Below are positions 33,029 through 41,937 of a stretch of 48,043 bases of DNA, piece by piece (the first letter of the stretch is position 1; every line of letters begins with the position of its first letter). The stretch covers positions 1 to 48,043 of the forward strand of contig NZ_SJNZ01000027.1 in the NCBI RefSeq assembly GCF_004331155.1, in the 5' to 3' direction. Made by a program: the position numbers and the translations under genes. The DNA comes from Acinetobacter terrestris. Its GTDB lineage: Bacteria; Pseudomonadota; Gammaproteobacteria; Pseudomonadales; Moraxellaceae. The notes under the pieces are model-generated. The model did no database searches. It had not been told where the DNA came from and saw only the letters and a program-made list of their open reading frames with translations.

Positions 33029-34630
33029 TTAAGCATGAATTTGCTCCTGTGCGCTGTGTTCTGCTGTCAGCGGGCGATGGATTCCCGACATCAGCACCCC
33101 GATATTTTCCGCATTGGTCTGATCAGTGTTGACCAGTTCAGATAACTCGCCATTGGCTAACACGCACAGCCGGTCACTCATTTCAAACAGTTCTTCGAGT
33201 TCTTCTGAAATCACCAAAATGGCAACGCCCTGACGTGATAAATCAATCAGGGTTTGCCGGATAAACATCGAGGCGCCAACATCCACGCCCCATGTCGGCT
33301 GCGCCACAATCAGGATTTTTGGATTTTGTAGAATTTCACGGCCGACAATAAATTTTTGTAAATTTCCACCGGATAAGGAACGTGCTTCGGCCTCCGCACC
33401 ACTGGCTTTGACGCCAAATTTTTCGATACATTGCTCGGCAAAGGCTTTGCATGGGTCAAATTTAATCAGTCCCCAACGGGTGAATCCCTGGCGAAAAGCC
33501 GTCAGTAAGGCATTTTGTGACAGGGTCATATTCGGTACTGCACCGCGTCCAAGCCGTTCTTCAGGAACAAAGCCCAGTCCTAGGTCGCGGCGCTGCCCTG
33601 CGCTTAGGCTTGAAATATCCTGCTGTGCTAAACGGATTTTTCCTGTTTTCAGCCGCTGTTCACCAGACAGCAAAGACAGCAGTTCGGCTTGACCATTGCC
33701 CGAAATACCGGCAATACCAACAATTTCGCCGGCCTGAATGCTTAAATTGATATTTTTCAGTGACACGCCAAAAGGATCATCGGATTCGGCATGTAAACTT
33801 TCAATCTGGAATAACACCTGCTCTGCCCCTTGATAGTCTTGGCGGACATAGCTCGGTAAATCACGGCCAATCATCAAGCGCGCTAAATCACTGGTGCTGT
33901 TGTCTTTGGGATCGACATGTCCACTGACACGGCCATTACGCAAAATGGTCGCTTCATCACAGAGTTCTTTAATTTCATGCAACTTGTGGCTGATATATAA
34001 AATCGAAACCCCTTGGGAGGCCAATAAGCGTAAAGTTTTAAACAGTTGACGTACCGCTTGTGGCGTCAATACTGAGGTCGGTTCATCTAGAATAATTAAA
34101 GCGGGATTTTGTAATAGACAGCGAATAATCTCGACGCGCTGACGCTCCCCCACCGACAGGGAATATACCTCACGCCGTGGATCGACCGGTAAACCGTATT
34201 GTTCAGAGACTTCAGTAATTTTTTGACTGAGCAGGGCTAAATCAATTTTTTCATCCAAACCCAGTGAAATATTTTCCACCACAGTCAGGGTTTCAAACAA
34301 AGAAAAATGCTGATAGACCATGCCAATACCCAGTTTTCTCGCCATCGACGGATTGTCAATTTTGACTTCTTTACCGTTCCAGAGCATTTGTCCCTGATTG
34401 GCCTGGGTTGCCCCATAAATGATTTTCATCAGGGTACTTTTTCCGGCACCGTTTTCACCCAGGATGGCGTGAATCTGTCCGGGTTGAACGGTTAAATGTA
34501 TCTGGTCATTCGCTTTCAATGAATTGTAGCTTTTGCAGATATTGATCAGCTGTAAACGCGCTACACTCGAAGCAGATCCTGGGTTCATCTCTCGCGTATG
34601 AGCAGATAGATCGTGTGGATGAGTCATCAT
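33029..34630 (-). CDS. Nucleoside/purine ABC transporter ATPase with two ABC domains (NupO-like)
   Basis: About 533 residues: two tandem ABC domains, as in sugar and BMP nucleoside importers. Domain 1 has Walker A GENGAGKST, signature LSVGERQRV and Walker B LIILDEPTSVL. Domain 2 has a degenerate Walker A (GISGNGQAE) and LSGGNLQK signature, with VAQPTWGVDVG in place of a typical Walker B, so ATP hydrolysis is probably asymmetric. ATG 34630 is one option (weak GAG upstream); the frame is open to 34663. It lies between the binding protein and permease genes of one operon. Confidence 0.87.
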   Translation of the reverse strand: MMTHPHDLSAHTREMNPGSASSVARLQLINICKSYNSLKANDQIHLTVQPGQIHAILGENGAGKSTLMKIIYGATQANQGQMLWNGKEVKIDNPSMARKLGIGMVYQHFSLFETLTVVENISLGLDEKIDLALLSQKITEVSEQYGLPVDPRREVYSLSVGERQRVEIIRCLLQNPALIILDEPTSVLTPQAVRQLFKTLRLLASQGVSILYISHKLHEIKELCDEATILRNGRVSGHVDPKDNSTSDLARLMIGRDLPSYVRQDYQGAEQVLFQIESLHAESDDPFGVSLKNINLSIQAGEIVGIAGISGNGQAELLSLLSGEQRLKTGKIRLAQQDISSLSAGQRRDLGLGFVPEERLGRGAVPNMTLSQNALLTAFRQGFTRWGLIKFDPCKAFAEQCIEKFGVKASGAEAEARSLSGGNLQKFIVGREILQNPKILIVAQPTWGVDVGASMFIRQTLIDLSRQGVAILVISEELEELFEMSDRLCVLANGELSELVNTDQTNAENIGVLMSGIHRPLTAEHSAQEQIHA

Positions 34631-34753
34631 GGGCACTCTATTTAATGCTGCGATATGTGGCATCCACCTGAACTGCGTTATGCATTCAGATGGATGAAAA
34701 ATAAAATCAATCGCGTGAATTCAAGGTCATTTCATTGCTGAATCTCGCCCCCG

Positions 34754-35854
34754 CTACTTCGGCAATGCCCCTTCTACGCCTTTAACGTAATAGTTCATTT
34801 TGCTTAAAGCCGCATCATCCAATGATTTGCCTTTAGCCAGAAGCAATGCGCCATCCTGTTTGTAAATTGGACCAGAAAAGGGATGTAAGCTACCTTTTTG
34901 AATGGCGTCACGAACGCTTAAGGCCTTGGTTTTTGCCGCGGCCGGTACCGACGGGCCAAAGCTCTCAATATCCACCGCTTTTTGTTTTACGCCATACCAC
35001 ATTGAACTGGGTTTCCAGGTTTTGTTGCTGATCTGGGTCATTACCGGGCTATAAATTTTTTCCCAATGTAAAACCGAGGCTGCAAGATGGGCTTTCGGGC
35101 CAAATTTGCTCATGTCAGAATCCCAGCCAAAGGCATAGACGCCTTTTTGTTCTGCTGCCTGCACCACAGCTGGAGAGTCGGTATTTTGCATCAGTACATC
35201 GGCACCTTGGGCAATCAATGCCAAGGCAGCATCACGTTCTTTGCCCGGGTTAAACCAGGAATTCACCCAGATCACTTTGGTTTTAATTTTTGGATTGACA
35301 CTTTGCGCGCCCAAAGTGTAGGCATTGATGTTGCGTACCACCTCAGGGATCGGGAAAGATGCCACCACACCGAGTACATTTTTTTTGGTTTTATGACCGG
35401 CGACCACACCCAGCATATAAGCGCCTTCATAGGTACGGACGTCATATACGCCTAAATTTTTCCCCTGCTTATAACCGGTTGCATGCATAAACACCGTATT
35501 TGGAAATTGCTTGGATACCTTTTCCATCGCATTCATATAACCGAACGAGGTGGCAAAAATCACCTTGTTGCCTTGCTGCGCCAAGTTACGGATCACACGT
35601 TCAGCATCTGCCGTTTCCGGTACATTTTCGATATAGGAGGTTTTATATTTTCCAGCGAGTGCTTTTTCAGTTTTAATACGCCCCTGGTCATGCGAATAGG
35701 TCCAGCCATGGTCACTGGTTGGGCCAATATAGACAAACGCGGCTTTATCTTGGGCTTGAACATTGGTTAGGGCCACAATGCTCATCGCACCGCTCGCCAT
35801 TAACCCCCCGACTAATTTTTTAAACCCTGTTTTGAATGCATTTTTTTCTTTCAT
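34754..35854 (-). CDS. BMP-family purine nucleoside/nucleobase-binding protein
   Basis: 366 residues with a Sec signal peptide probably cut after LTNVQA (~residue 34). The mature protein starts AAFVYIGPTSDHGWTYSHDQ and has the BMP/PnrA two-lobed fold (QGNKVIFATSFGYMNAM; FGWDSDMSKFGP). It delivers purine nucleosides or bases to the permease pair downstream. It is the first gene of the five-gene operon ending with the deaminase and has a sigma-54 promoter candidate about 95 bases upstream. Confidence 0.87.
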   Translation of the reverse strand: MKEKNAFKTGFKKLVGGLMASGAMSIVALTNVQAQDKAAFVYIGPTSDHGWTYSHDQGRIKTEKALAGKYKTSYIENVPETADAERVIRNLAQQGNKVIFATSFGYMNAMEKVSKQFPNTVFMHATGYKQGKNLGVYDVRTYEGAYMLGVVAGHKTKKNVLGVVASFPIPEVVRNINAYTLGAQSVNPKIKTKVIWVNSWFNPGKERDAALALIAQGADVLMQNTDSPAVVQAAEQKGVYAFGWDSDMSKFGPKAHLAASVLHWEKIYSPVMTQISNKTWKPSSMWYGVKQKAVDIESFGPSVPAAAKTKALSVRDAIQKGSLHPFSGPIYKQDGALLLAKGKSLDDAALSKMNYYVKGVEGALPK

Positions 35855-35945
35855 TATGGTCTGCTCTTGCTGTTCTCTGTGTCCGCTGACACACGCCTTT
35901 AAAATGGCCTCACTCGAATGAGCTCAGTCTGTTCATTTATATAAT

Positions 35946-35964
35946 TAGCAATAACTATTCCAAC
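35946..35964 (-). promoter_or_regulatory. Sigma-54 promoter candidate for the nucleoside transporter operon
   Basis: Minus strand TTGGAATAGTTATTGCTAA: GG and GC ten bases apart, but A replaces the usual C after GG. The predicted start is near 35936. The rest of 35855-36211 is very AT-rich with no gene. Confidence 0.5.
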
Positions 35965-36211
35965 TTTTGGAAAAAATAATAAATAGATGCGGTTTAAATA
36001 AAATACTTTTGTTTTAAACATTAAATGAGGCATTTCTATATTAAATTTAGAGGTCTTGAATTTATATTTTTGCATTCTATGGAAAGTGATATTTATTTTA
36101 AAAGATTTATTTTTTAAATATGCTTATCATTGGTGCATTTAAATAAAATGCATTAAATTTGAACATTTAATATATAACTTCAATATTCAGCAACAAAACC
36201 CAAATATTAAA

Positions 36212-36259
36212 AATCCCTCTGCGTGAACAGAAGGATAAGATCATGCAGGCAGAGGGATT
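36212..36259 (-). terminator. Terminator after the guanine deaminase gene
   Basis: Inverted arms AATCCCTCTGC and GCAGAGGGATT separated by 26 bases, with TTTTT on the minus strand, starting 9 bases after the stop codon. Confidence 0.72.
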
Positions 36260-36267
36260 AAAATAAT

Positions 36268-36753
36268 TTAGCGTTCTGTCCAGAAGGCCTGTTGTAATGC
36301 CGCTGTTTGTTCTTCAATTTCTGCAACTGGACCGATCAAATCAATATTTTTCTGACCATGGGCAAAGACATAAGCAGATGAGACACTCATGGTCGGATTT
36401 TCCTGATGATTTCCCGTACATTCTAATAGCCGTTGTTCGGTCATGCCATACACCACGCGGCCAATATTGGCCCAATAAATCGTTCCAGCGCACATGCAGC
36501 AAGGCTCTACCGCGGTATACAAGGTACATTGCCATAAATATTCGGCCGGATAATTACTGGCGGCAATGCGTGCCAAGGTTGACTCGGCATGATTTACCGT
36601 ATCAATATTACACTGGGTGAACAGCACGGTTTGATGATCCGGTGCCACCAAGACTGCACCAAAAGGGTGATGCCCCAAAGCCATCGCCCTTCGTCCTACC
36701 TCATTGGATAAGCTTAAAAACTGGATGATTTGGGCTTGATTGGGTCGATCCAT
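36268..36753 (-). CDS. CDA-fold nucleoside/guanine deaminase
   Basis: 161 residues of the cytidine-deaminase-like fold. Zinc ligands and the proton shuttle are visible: His55-Ala-Glu57 (NHAES) and Cys85/Cys88 (EPCCMCAG). Length and motifs fit bacterial guanine deaminases (guanine to xanthine) or a related nucleobase deaminase. It stands alone on the minus strand between the ABC operon and the Rieske gene, in keeping with feeding guanine into the xanthine/urate route. A GAGG 12 bases upstream is its likely ribosome site. Confidence 0.83.
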   Translation of the reverse strand: MDRPNQAQIIQFLSLSNEVGRRAMALGHHPFGAVLVAPDHQTVLFTQCNIDTVNHAESTLARIAASNYPAEYLWQCTLYTAVEPCCMCAGTIYWANIGRVVYGMTEQRLLECTGNHQENPTMSVSSAYVFAHGQKNIDLIGPVAEIEEQTAALQQAFWTER

Positions 36754-36854
36754 TTTATTTATTTTCCTCTACTGGTTTTAGCCTGAATTTATTATTAGAC
36801 AGCTCAATTAAAATAATCCTGAAATTTAAAATATAATAAAGATAAAAACCTGGT

Positions 36855-36929
36855 ATTATAAAATACAGCATTATAAAGCTTAGAATTGCAAAGCTTAGAA
36901 TTATAAAACCTAGAATCATGAAATTTGGA
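36855..36929. repeat. Five tandem copies of a degenerate 15-bp repeat
   Basis: Units such as ATTATAAAGCTTAGA, ATTGCAAAGCTTAGA, ATTATAAAACCTAGA and ATCATGAAATTTGGA follow one another without gaps; the first unit is the most diverged. It lies between the deaminase start and the Rieske gene stop. Confidence 0.72.
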
Positions 36930-36974
36930 ATTTATATTTTAAGCTTTAACTTATATTGATTAAATTAAAATAGC

Positions 36975-38030
36975 TTAAACAATATAACGTTTGCTTAAGC
37001 CCCACTCGGCTAATATTCGACGGTAGGTGGTTGAGGAGCGATCTGCTTCAAAATGCGCTTCCATGGAAATATCCAGGGGTAACTCTTCGGGTTTTTGACT
37101 TTCCACCATGTCCTGATCTTCCGCAAAAATTTGTGCATTAAAGTCATATACGGCTTGTAAATCACCGGTGGTATCGAAGTTGCGTGTCAGCGGCACGAAT
37201 AAACGGGTTTTATTATGAGAAATCGGACAACAGGCATTGAGGATTTTTAACAGCCCTTGTTCAGGAAAATGTACCGTCAACACCGCAGAAAATGGCGGAT
37301 AGACATCAAATACCCGTTTCCACAAGAAACCTTCCGGCGCCAAATGTTGCATACCATGCGGATAGTTGCTGACATCACTGAGATATTCGGTATGTAAACC
37401 ATACTCAGTCCGTTCTGTTGAATATTTGGGCACCACCTGATTTTCACGATCAGCAAATGAACCCTGATGCACCCAAGCGAAATGCGCCACATCAATAAAA
37501 CCTTCCAGCTGACGGCCACTGGAGCCGCCAATATCAACAAACGGCGGTAAGATCGATTGCTGCCCTGCAGTATCCCAGGTCTCCAGTTCAGGAAAATTGG
37601 CTTTCGATTCATCACGGCTAAAAATGCTGGTCCAGATTAAGCCATATTTTTCGACTACTGGAAATTTAGTCAAGGAAAAGCGTTCAGAAATCTTGGTCAG
37701 TTCAGGTTGTGCCGGAATTTTGATGCATTGCCCTTCAGCATTGTAATGCAGGCCATGATAGGGACAGACAATATTTTCACCCGATACCCAGCCTTTGGTT
37801 AACGGTACACCGCGGTGCGGGCAGAGATCACGAACCAGTTGAATAGCGCCACTTTGTGTTTTGTACAGTGCAAGTTTGACATCAAGCAGCGTCACTTGTT
37901 GCGGTTGGGTCGAAACGTCCTGAATACGTGCAACCGGATACCAGTGATGTGTCAGAATGTCCCAGTCCTGATCATCAAACTGGCTATAACAAGGCTTGTT
38001 GAATAAATTGGTGACTGGAATTGCGTTCAT
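36975..38030 (-). CDS. Rieske oxygenase alpha subunit (HpxD-like, hypoxanthine-oxidation candidate)
   Basis: 351 residues. The Rieske [2Fe-2S] site is Cys70-x-His72 and Cys89-x2-His92 (CPHRG, CPYHG). The mononuclear iron site follows in IDVAHFAWVHQGSF, and the C-terminal part is VanA-like. In Klebsiella hpx clusters a Rieske oxygenase (HpxD) with reductase HpxE oxidises hypoxanthine to xanthine, and an adjacent LysR protein (HpxR) controls it. The same pairing with a divergent LysR gene is present here. No reductase gene is visible in the window. Demethylation of methylpurines is an alternative role. Confidence 0.8.
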   Translation of the reverse strand: MNAIPVTNLFNKPCYSQFDDQDWDILTHHWYPVARIQDVSTQPQQVTLLDVKLALYKTQSGAIQLVRDLCPHRGVPLTKGWVSGENIVCPYHGLHYNAEGQCIKIPAQPELTKISERFSLTKFPVVEKYGLIWTSIFSRDESKANFPELETWDTAGQQSILPPFVDIGGSSGRQLEGFIDVAHFAWVHQGSFADRENQVVPKYSTERTEYGLHTEYLSDVSNYPHGMQHLAPEGFLWKRVFDVYPPFSAVLTVHFPEQGLLKILNACCPISHNKTRLFVPLTRNFDTTGDLQAVYDFNAQIFAEDQDMVESQKPEELPLDISMEAHFEADRSSTTYRRILAEWGLSKRYIV

Positions 38031-38110
38031 ATCAGACCTATATTATTTCTTGATGTCATGTCTTTTTACCGGCCTTAAAACTGTATATTCATACAATTTT
38101 GGCTTTGCTT

Positions 38111-38185
38111 GTAATTGAAATTACTTAATTTTTTATCATTCTGTCTATTAGAATGTTTGGTATAAATCATTCTAAAAATTAGAAC
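38111..38185. promoter_or_regulatory. LysR-type operator region between Rieske and LysR genes
   Basis: Two matching dyads, ATTCTGTCTATTAGAAT (38138-38154) and ATTCTAAAAATTAGAAC (38169-38185), start 31 bases apart (three helical turns) and fit the T-N11-A rule. A third palindrome, GTAATTGAAATTAC, lies at 38111-38124. Both dyads are well placed for recognition and activation sites of the adjacent LysR protein. Confidence 0.65.
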
Positions 38186-38228
38186 ACTTCAATGTTATGG
38201 GGATGTATTTATCTATAAAACATCATCA

Positions 38229-38247
38229 TTTGGCATAAAACTCGCAT
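38229..38247 (+). promoter_or_regulatory. Sigma-54 promoter candidate for the LysR gene
   Basis: ATTTGGCATAAAACTCGCAT: GG at 38232-38233 and GC at 38244-38245, ten bases apart. The ATG is 29 bases after the GC. Confidence 0.6.
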
Positions 38248-38272
38248 AAGGACGTTTATCTAAAATGTTGAT

Positions 38273-39241
38273 ATGAATAAAAGTGGGTTGCAAGCTTTGA
38301 CTAAATTGATGAATACGCCTTTTTCCCGATTTTCTGAATATTTTATCGCTGTGGCGAAAACGGGCAGCCTACGCAAAGCCGCGGATCAATTATTTATTTC
38401 CGTGTCTGCGGTACATCGGCAAATTGCTTTGGCTGAAGAAGAGCTGGGCATTATTTTGTTTGAGCGTTTGCCGAGCGGCTTAAAACTGACCCTTGCCGGT
38501 GAATTACTCTATGCCGATGTCTTGAAGTGGCAAAAGGAATTCCAGCAAACCCGGATCCGTTTTGATGAAATTCAGGGGCTGACACGTGGAAGCATTGAGT
38601 TTGGCTTAATCTCTGCCTTAAGTGATGGTTTTGTCATGCAGTCGGTGCAATACATGTATCAAAACTATCCATGGATCAATTTTAATATTCGAGTCGCAGA
38701 CAGTGAGGTGATCGCCAGGAAGATCATCGATGCAGAATTGGATTTTGGTTTAATCCTCAATCCCAAAGCCCATCAACACCTTGAAGTGGTGCATTTTCTA
38801 GAATTGCCTTTAGGTTTTGTGATGGGCAAATCGCATCCGCTTGCAGAAGCCGAAAAGATTTATTTTTCAGATACCTTAAATGACAACCATTTTATTCCCG
38901 CAGAACCCCTGATTATTCATGACTATGTGCAAGCCATGTATAAACATCATAAATTTACCCCTGCACGTAAAACGGAATCGAATGATATTCGCCTGATGAA
39001 TAACTTAATCAAAGCCAATACCGGCATCGGTATTTTAAGTTATCTGGACGTTTTTCCTGAGCTTGAGCGTGAGGAATTAATCTTTAAGCCTATTTTGGAC
39101 AAAGGACTGCATCCGCTGACCATTGCGCTGTGTGTTGCGCCGAAACGACAAATTTCACGCGTTTCCCAGCTGATGATTAAAAATATTATTGAACAAATGG
39201 AAGACTTAAAAACCAAGGTTAAAGATGTTTTCTGTGCCTAA
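38273..39241 (+). CDS. LysR-type regulator (HpxR-like)
   Basis: 322 residues: an N-terminal winged helix (FIAVAKTGSLRKAADQLFIS region) and a C-terminal LysR substrate-binding domain (~95-310). It is divergent from the Rieske gene, with paired T-N11-A dyads between. By analogy with Klebsiella HpxR it would activate hypoxanthine oxidation in response to a purine. The frame starts at ATG 38273 without a strong ribosome site; ATG twelve codons later (MNTPFSRF) is an alternative. Confidence 0.85.
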   Translation: MNKSGLQALTKLMNTPFSRFSEYFIAVAKTGSLRKAADQLFISVSAVHRQIALAEEELGIILFERLPSGLKLTLAGELLYADVLKWQKEFQQTRIRFDEIQGLTRGSIEFGLISALSDGFVMQSVQYMYQNYPWINFNIRVADSEVIARKIIDAELDFGLILNPKAHQHLEVVHFLELPLGFVMGKSHPLAEAEKIYFSDTLNDNHFIPAEPLIIHDYVQAMYKHHKFTPARKTESNDIRLMNNLIKANTGIGILSYLDVFPELEREELIFKPILDKGLHPLTIALCVAPKRQISRVSQLMIKNIIEQMEDLKTKVKDVFCA

Positions 39242-39298
39242 ACCCGTTATTGGTATGGCTCTTGCTATTTTGATTGAAATTTCAATTGTTAAGGCAAG

Positions 39299-39517
39299 GT
39301 GATGTCGACTATTTGGATTAAACAACCACTGGCTATTTTTACTGAAAATACAAACGATGCACGTGGTGGCATGGTCATTTCAGAGGGGAAAATCGTTGAA
39401 TTGGTTGCTTTAGGGCAAACATCCATTCGCCTTATTGATGAAACTTTTAATGCTCAAAATTTAGTGGTTATTTCTGAAATCATTATTAGATATGATATGT
39501 TTTTCAGGGATTCATGA
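39299..39517 (+). pseudogene. N-terminal remnant of an 8-oxoguanine-deaminase-like amidohydrolase
   Basis: A 72-codon frame whose first ~55 residues (IWIKQPLAIFTENTNDARGG, then VISEGKIVELVALGQ and DETFNAQNLVVI) look like the beta-sandwich start of COG0402 8-oxoguanine deaminases. The sequence then departs (SEIIIRYDMFF) exactly where the conserved metal-binding PGxxNTHHH should begin, and stops. The barrel and active site are absent. It abuts the end of the DMT transporter gene by 3 bases, which suggests a deletion joined the two. 8-oxoguanine deamination yields urate, so it once fitted this pathway. Confidence 0.6.
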
Positions 39518-39520
39518 TAA

Positions 39521-40408
39521 TTAAGCCCAGATGACCAGTATTGCAGCAATAATCACCAGTAATAATCCCCAATGTTCTGCCCTGGCAAGTTTTTCCTTAA
39601 AAAAGTAAGCAGAAATTAACAGACTAAACAGGATTTCAATCTGTCCCAAGGTTTTTACAATCGCCACAGACTGCATGCTCATGGCAGTGAACCATCCCAA
39701 GGAGGCAATAAAACTGCACAGACTGACTTTGAAGGTTAAGCCCAATCTTGCCCACATGGCCTTTAAGGTCTGGCGGCTGAATAAACTCAAGTACATCAGC
39801 ATACTGATACATTGAAAGCCGATGATGCTGATCAATACCCAGGCTGCCCGATGAATAAATGGCAGTTGCGGCAATTCCAGACTGGCTTCACGAACCAGCA
39901 GAGAGGTAATGGCAAAGCACAGGCCGCTGCCTATACCAATCCATAATGTCGCTAGGGAAAGCTTTTCTGCTCTGGGCCCTTTACTGAGTAAAAAGACGGC
40001 CAAACCACCTAAAGCCACCCCGAACCAGCCCAGTGCACTCAGATGGTCACTCAGCAAGGATGCACCAATCAGCGCTGCTAAAATGGCTTCACTCTTGGCC
40101 AGACCGACACCAATAGCATAGTTTTTTTGTTTAAATAATTGCACCATTAATGCCGTTGCAGCAATCTGGCTGATCCCGGCAATGACAATGTAAAGGGCAT
40201 AACGCGGGGTAAAGCTAAGTGTGAGTGGTATGGACTGGCTATAATGCAGAAAGGTCAGATAAAGAATGGCCAGCGGAAAACCGAAAAGAAACCGCGCCAG
40301 CGTTACGCCATAAACATCAACAGTGGTACTCAGCTGCTTTTGAAATGCATTACGCCAAGCCTGCATAAATGCAGCCATCAGCGTAAACAGAATCCATGTG
40401 GATGCCAT
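39521..40408 (-). CDS. EamA/DMT-family membrane transporter
   Basis: 295 residues with ten predicted membrane helices arranged as two EamA repeats (first ending near residue 135, second near 290). There are no motifs that give the substrate; family members move amino acids, nucleobases or metabolites. It is a single gene between the deaminase remnant and the urate hydroxylase. A role in purine traffic is only suggested by context. Confidence 0.82.
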   Translation of the reverse strand: MASTWILFTLMAAFMQAWRNAFQKQLSTTVDVYGVTLARFLFGFPLAILYLTFLHYSQSIPLTLSFTPRYALYIVIAGISQIAATALMVQLFKQKNYAIGVGLAKSEAILAALIGASLLSDHLSALGWFGVALGGLAVFLLSKGPRAEKLSLATLWIGIGSGLCFAITSLLVREASLELPQLPFIHRAAWVLISIIGFQCISMLMYLSLFSRQTLKAMWARLGLTFKVSLCSFIASLGWFTAMSMQSVAIVKTLGQIEILFSLLISAYFFKEKLARAEHWGLLLVIIAAILVIWA

Positions 40409-40571
40409 TACCTGCCCTTATTAAAGCTATAAAATGCAAGTAATTTACTCCTTCATCGCTGAATTAACGAATCATTTTTCAAAAAGGTTTTAAGGATTAA
40501 AGTTTTTATGGCCTGTGCGCATAAAAAACCTTCATGGCGAAGGCTTTTCAGCTAATCGGTTCAACTAAAGA

Positions 40572-41729
40572 TCAATCCAGTGGATTACCGACAATATTAC
40601 TGATAATGCCTTTCATGATATGCGGCCCCTGCTCTTTACGGAGTTCTTCATACCATTCTCTGGTGATCTGCTCATCTTTCATATGCGTCACATCGCAACG
40701 TTTACGTGCACGCAGCACCAATTCATTGGCACGTTCATTACGTTTGTTTTGATAACGCTGTAAAGCGTCCTCCACGCCCAAGGTGTTAATTTGCAAAGCT
40801 CGAGATAAATAAATCGCATCTTCCATCGCCTGGCAGCCACCTTGGCCAATATCCGGCGTGGTACTGTGCGCAGCATCACCGACAATCACCACACGCCCTT
40901 TATAAAATTGTGCAAACGGTTCAATGTCATGAATTTCCACACGATTGGTTGTTTGCTCATTGATATGGTCAATGAGTTTCTGAACTTGTGGACACCATCC
41001 TGTGAAATATTCTTTTAACAACGCTTTATAATGACTACGATTATTCTCTAGGCCCACAGCTAAAGGGACATCAAAGAAAAAATAGAAACGATGATCGGCC
41101 ACTGGCATTAACGAGACACGCTTGCCCTCACCGACATAGGTGGTCCATTGATCAGCAGGTGCATAATCCTCTGAAATTTCAACTAAACCATTCCAGTTGA
41201 CATAACCGGCATAACGGCGCTCAACCTGTTCGCCCAATACATACGCCCGGGTAATCGAATGGGTGCCATCTGCACCGACCAAGAGTTGGGTTTGTACTTG
41301 CGTCCCATCCGCAAATTGTACGGTGACTACATCATTGGCTTCTGTAAAAGACAGCATTTTTTTGCCCAGATGAATATTTTCACGGCCGAACTCATCCATC
41401 AGCATATTTTGTAAATCTGAACGCGACACCGGATATGGACGTTGTCCAACTTCTGCTATGAGGGGATGCAAGCTGAACTGTGTCATCACGTCACCGGTTA
41501 ACCCATCCATATAGGCCAAGTAGTCCATTTGCCCGCCAAGCTTCGCGACCTGATCCGTTAATCCTAGATAATTTAAACATTTAACCCCATTTGACCATAA
41601 AGAGATGGCTGCTCCCATCGCCAAGATTTGTTCTGCTTGCTCATAGATGGTGACTTGATGTCCAAACTTTTTTAGTGCAATTCCTGTGGTCAAACCGCCC
41701 ATACCTGCACCAATAATTGTAATTTCCAT
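40572..41729 (-). CDS. hpxO: FAD-dependent urate hydroxylase
   Basis: 385 residues of the flavoprotein aromatic-hydroxylase fold: FAD motif GAGMGG at 7-12, the DG motif in GADGTHSI and the GD motif [15 protein letters not shown]. Length and the context with HIU hydrolase, OHCU decarboxylase and allantoicase identify it as HpxO, converting urate to 5-hydroxyisourate with NADH and O2. A sigma-54 promoter lies about 45 bases upstream and diverges from that of allantoicase. Confidence 0.92.
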   Translation of the reverse strand: MEITIIGAGMGGLTTGIALKKFGHQVTIYEQAEQILAMGAAISLWSNGVKCLNYLGLTDQVAKLGGQMDYLAYMDGLTGDVMTQFSLHPLIAEVGQRPYPVSRSDLQNMLMDEFGRENIHLGKKMLSFTEANDVVTVQFADGTQVQTQLLVGADGTHSITRAYVLGEQVERRYAGYVNWNGLVEISEDYAPADQWTTYVGEGKRVSLMPVADHRFYFFFDVPLAVGLENNRSHYKALLKEYFTGWCPQVQKLIDHINEQTTNRVEIHDIEPFAQFYKGRVVIVGDAAHSTTPDIGQGGCQAMEDAIYLSRALQINTLGVEDALQRYQNKRNERANELVLRARKRCDVTHMKDEQITREWYEELRKEQGPHIMKGIISNIVGNPLD

Positions 41730-41769
41730 CTATAACTCCTTTTGTATATTTAAGTCTCTGCACCACAAA

Positions 41770-41788
41770 ATGCTAAAAACGTGCCATT
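41770..41788 (-). promoter_or_regulatory. Sigma-54 promoter of hpxO
   Basis: Minus strand AATGGCACGTTTTTAGCAT: GG and GC ten bases apart with a good GGCACG element. The predicted start is near 41760, 31 bases before the ATG. Confidence 0.78.
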
Positions 41789-41819
41789 TTTTCGATAACG
41801 CAGTTAAAAATTTCAAAAG

Positions 41820-41837
41820 TTGGCACACGCTGTGCTT
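41820..41837 (+). promoter_or_regulatory. Sigma-54 promoter of the allantoicase operon
   Basis: TTGGCACACGCTGTGCTT: GG at 41822-41823 and GC at 41834-41835, ten bases apart. It faces away from the hpxO promoter 40 bases to the left, so one bound activator could serve both. Confidence 0.8.
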
Positions 41838-41937
41838 CTAAACATATGTAAAAGCTTGTTTTTATCAATTGTTCAAAATGGATCAGCCAACAAAACAAGT
41901 CTATTCATTTGATTAATAAAGTTAATGGAAGATATTT

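Noticed and set aside
36855..36929. CRISPR array
   Set aside because: The 15-bp units follow without spacers and are degenerate; no cas gene is present.
38100..38112. Second sigma-54 site (TTGGCTTTGCTT)
   Set aside because: Only four bases separate GG and GC.
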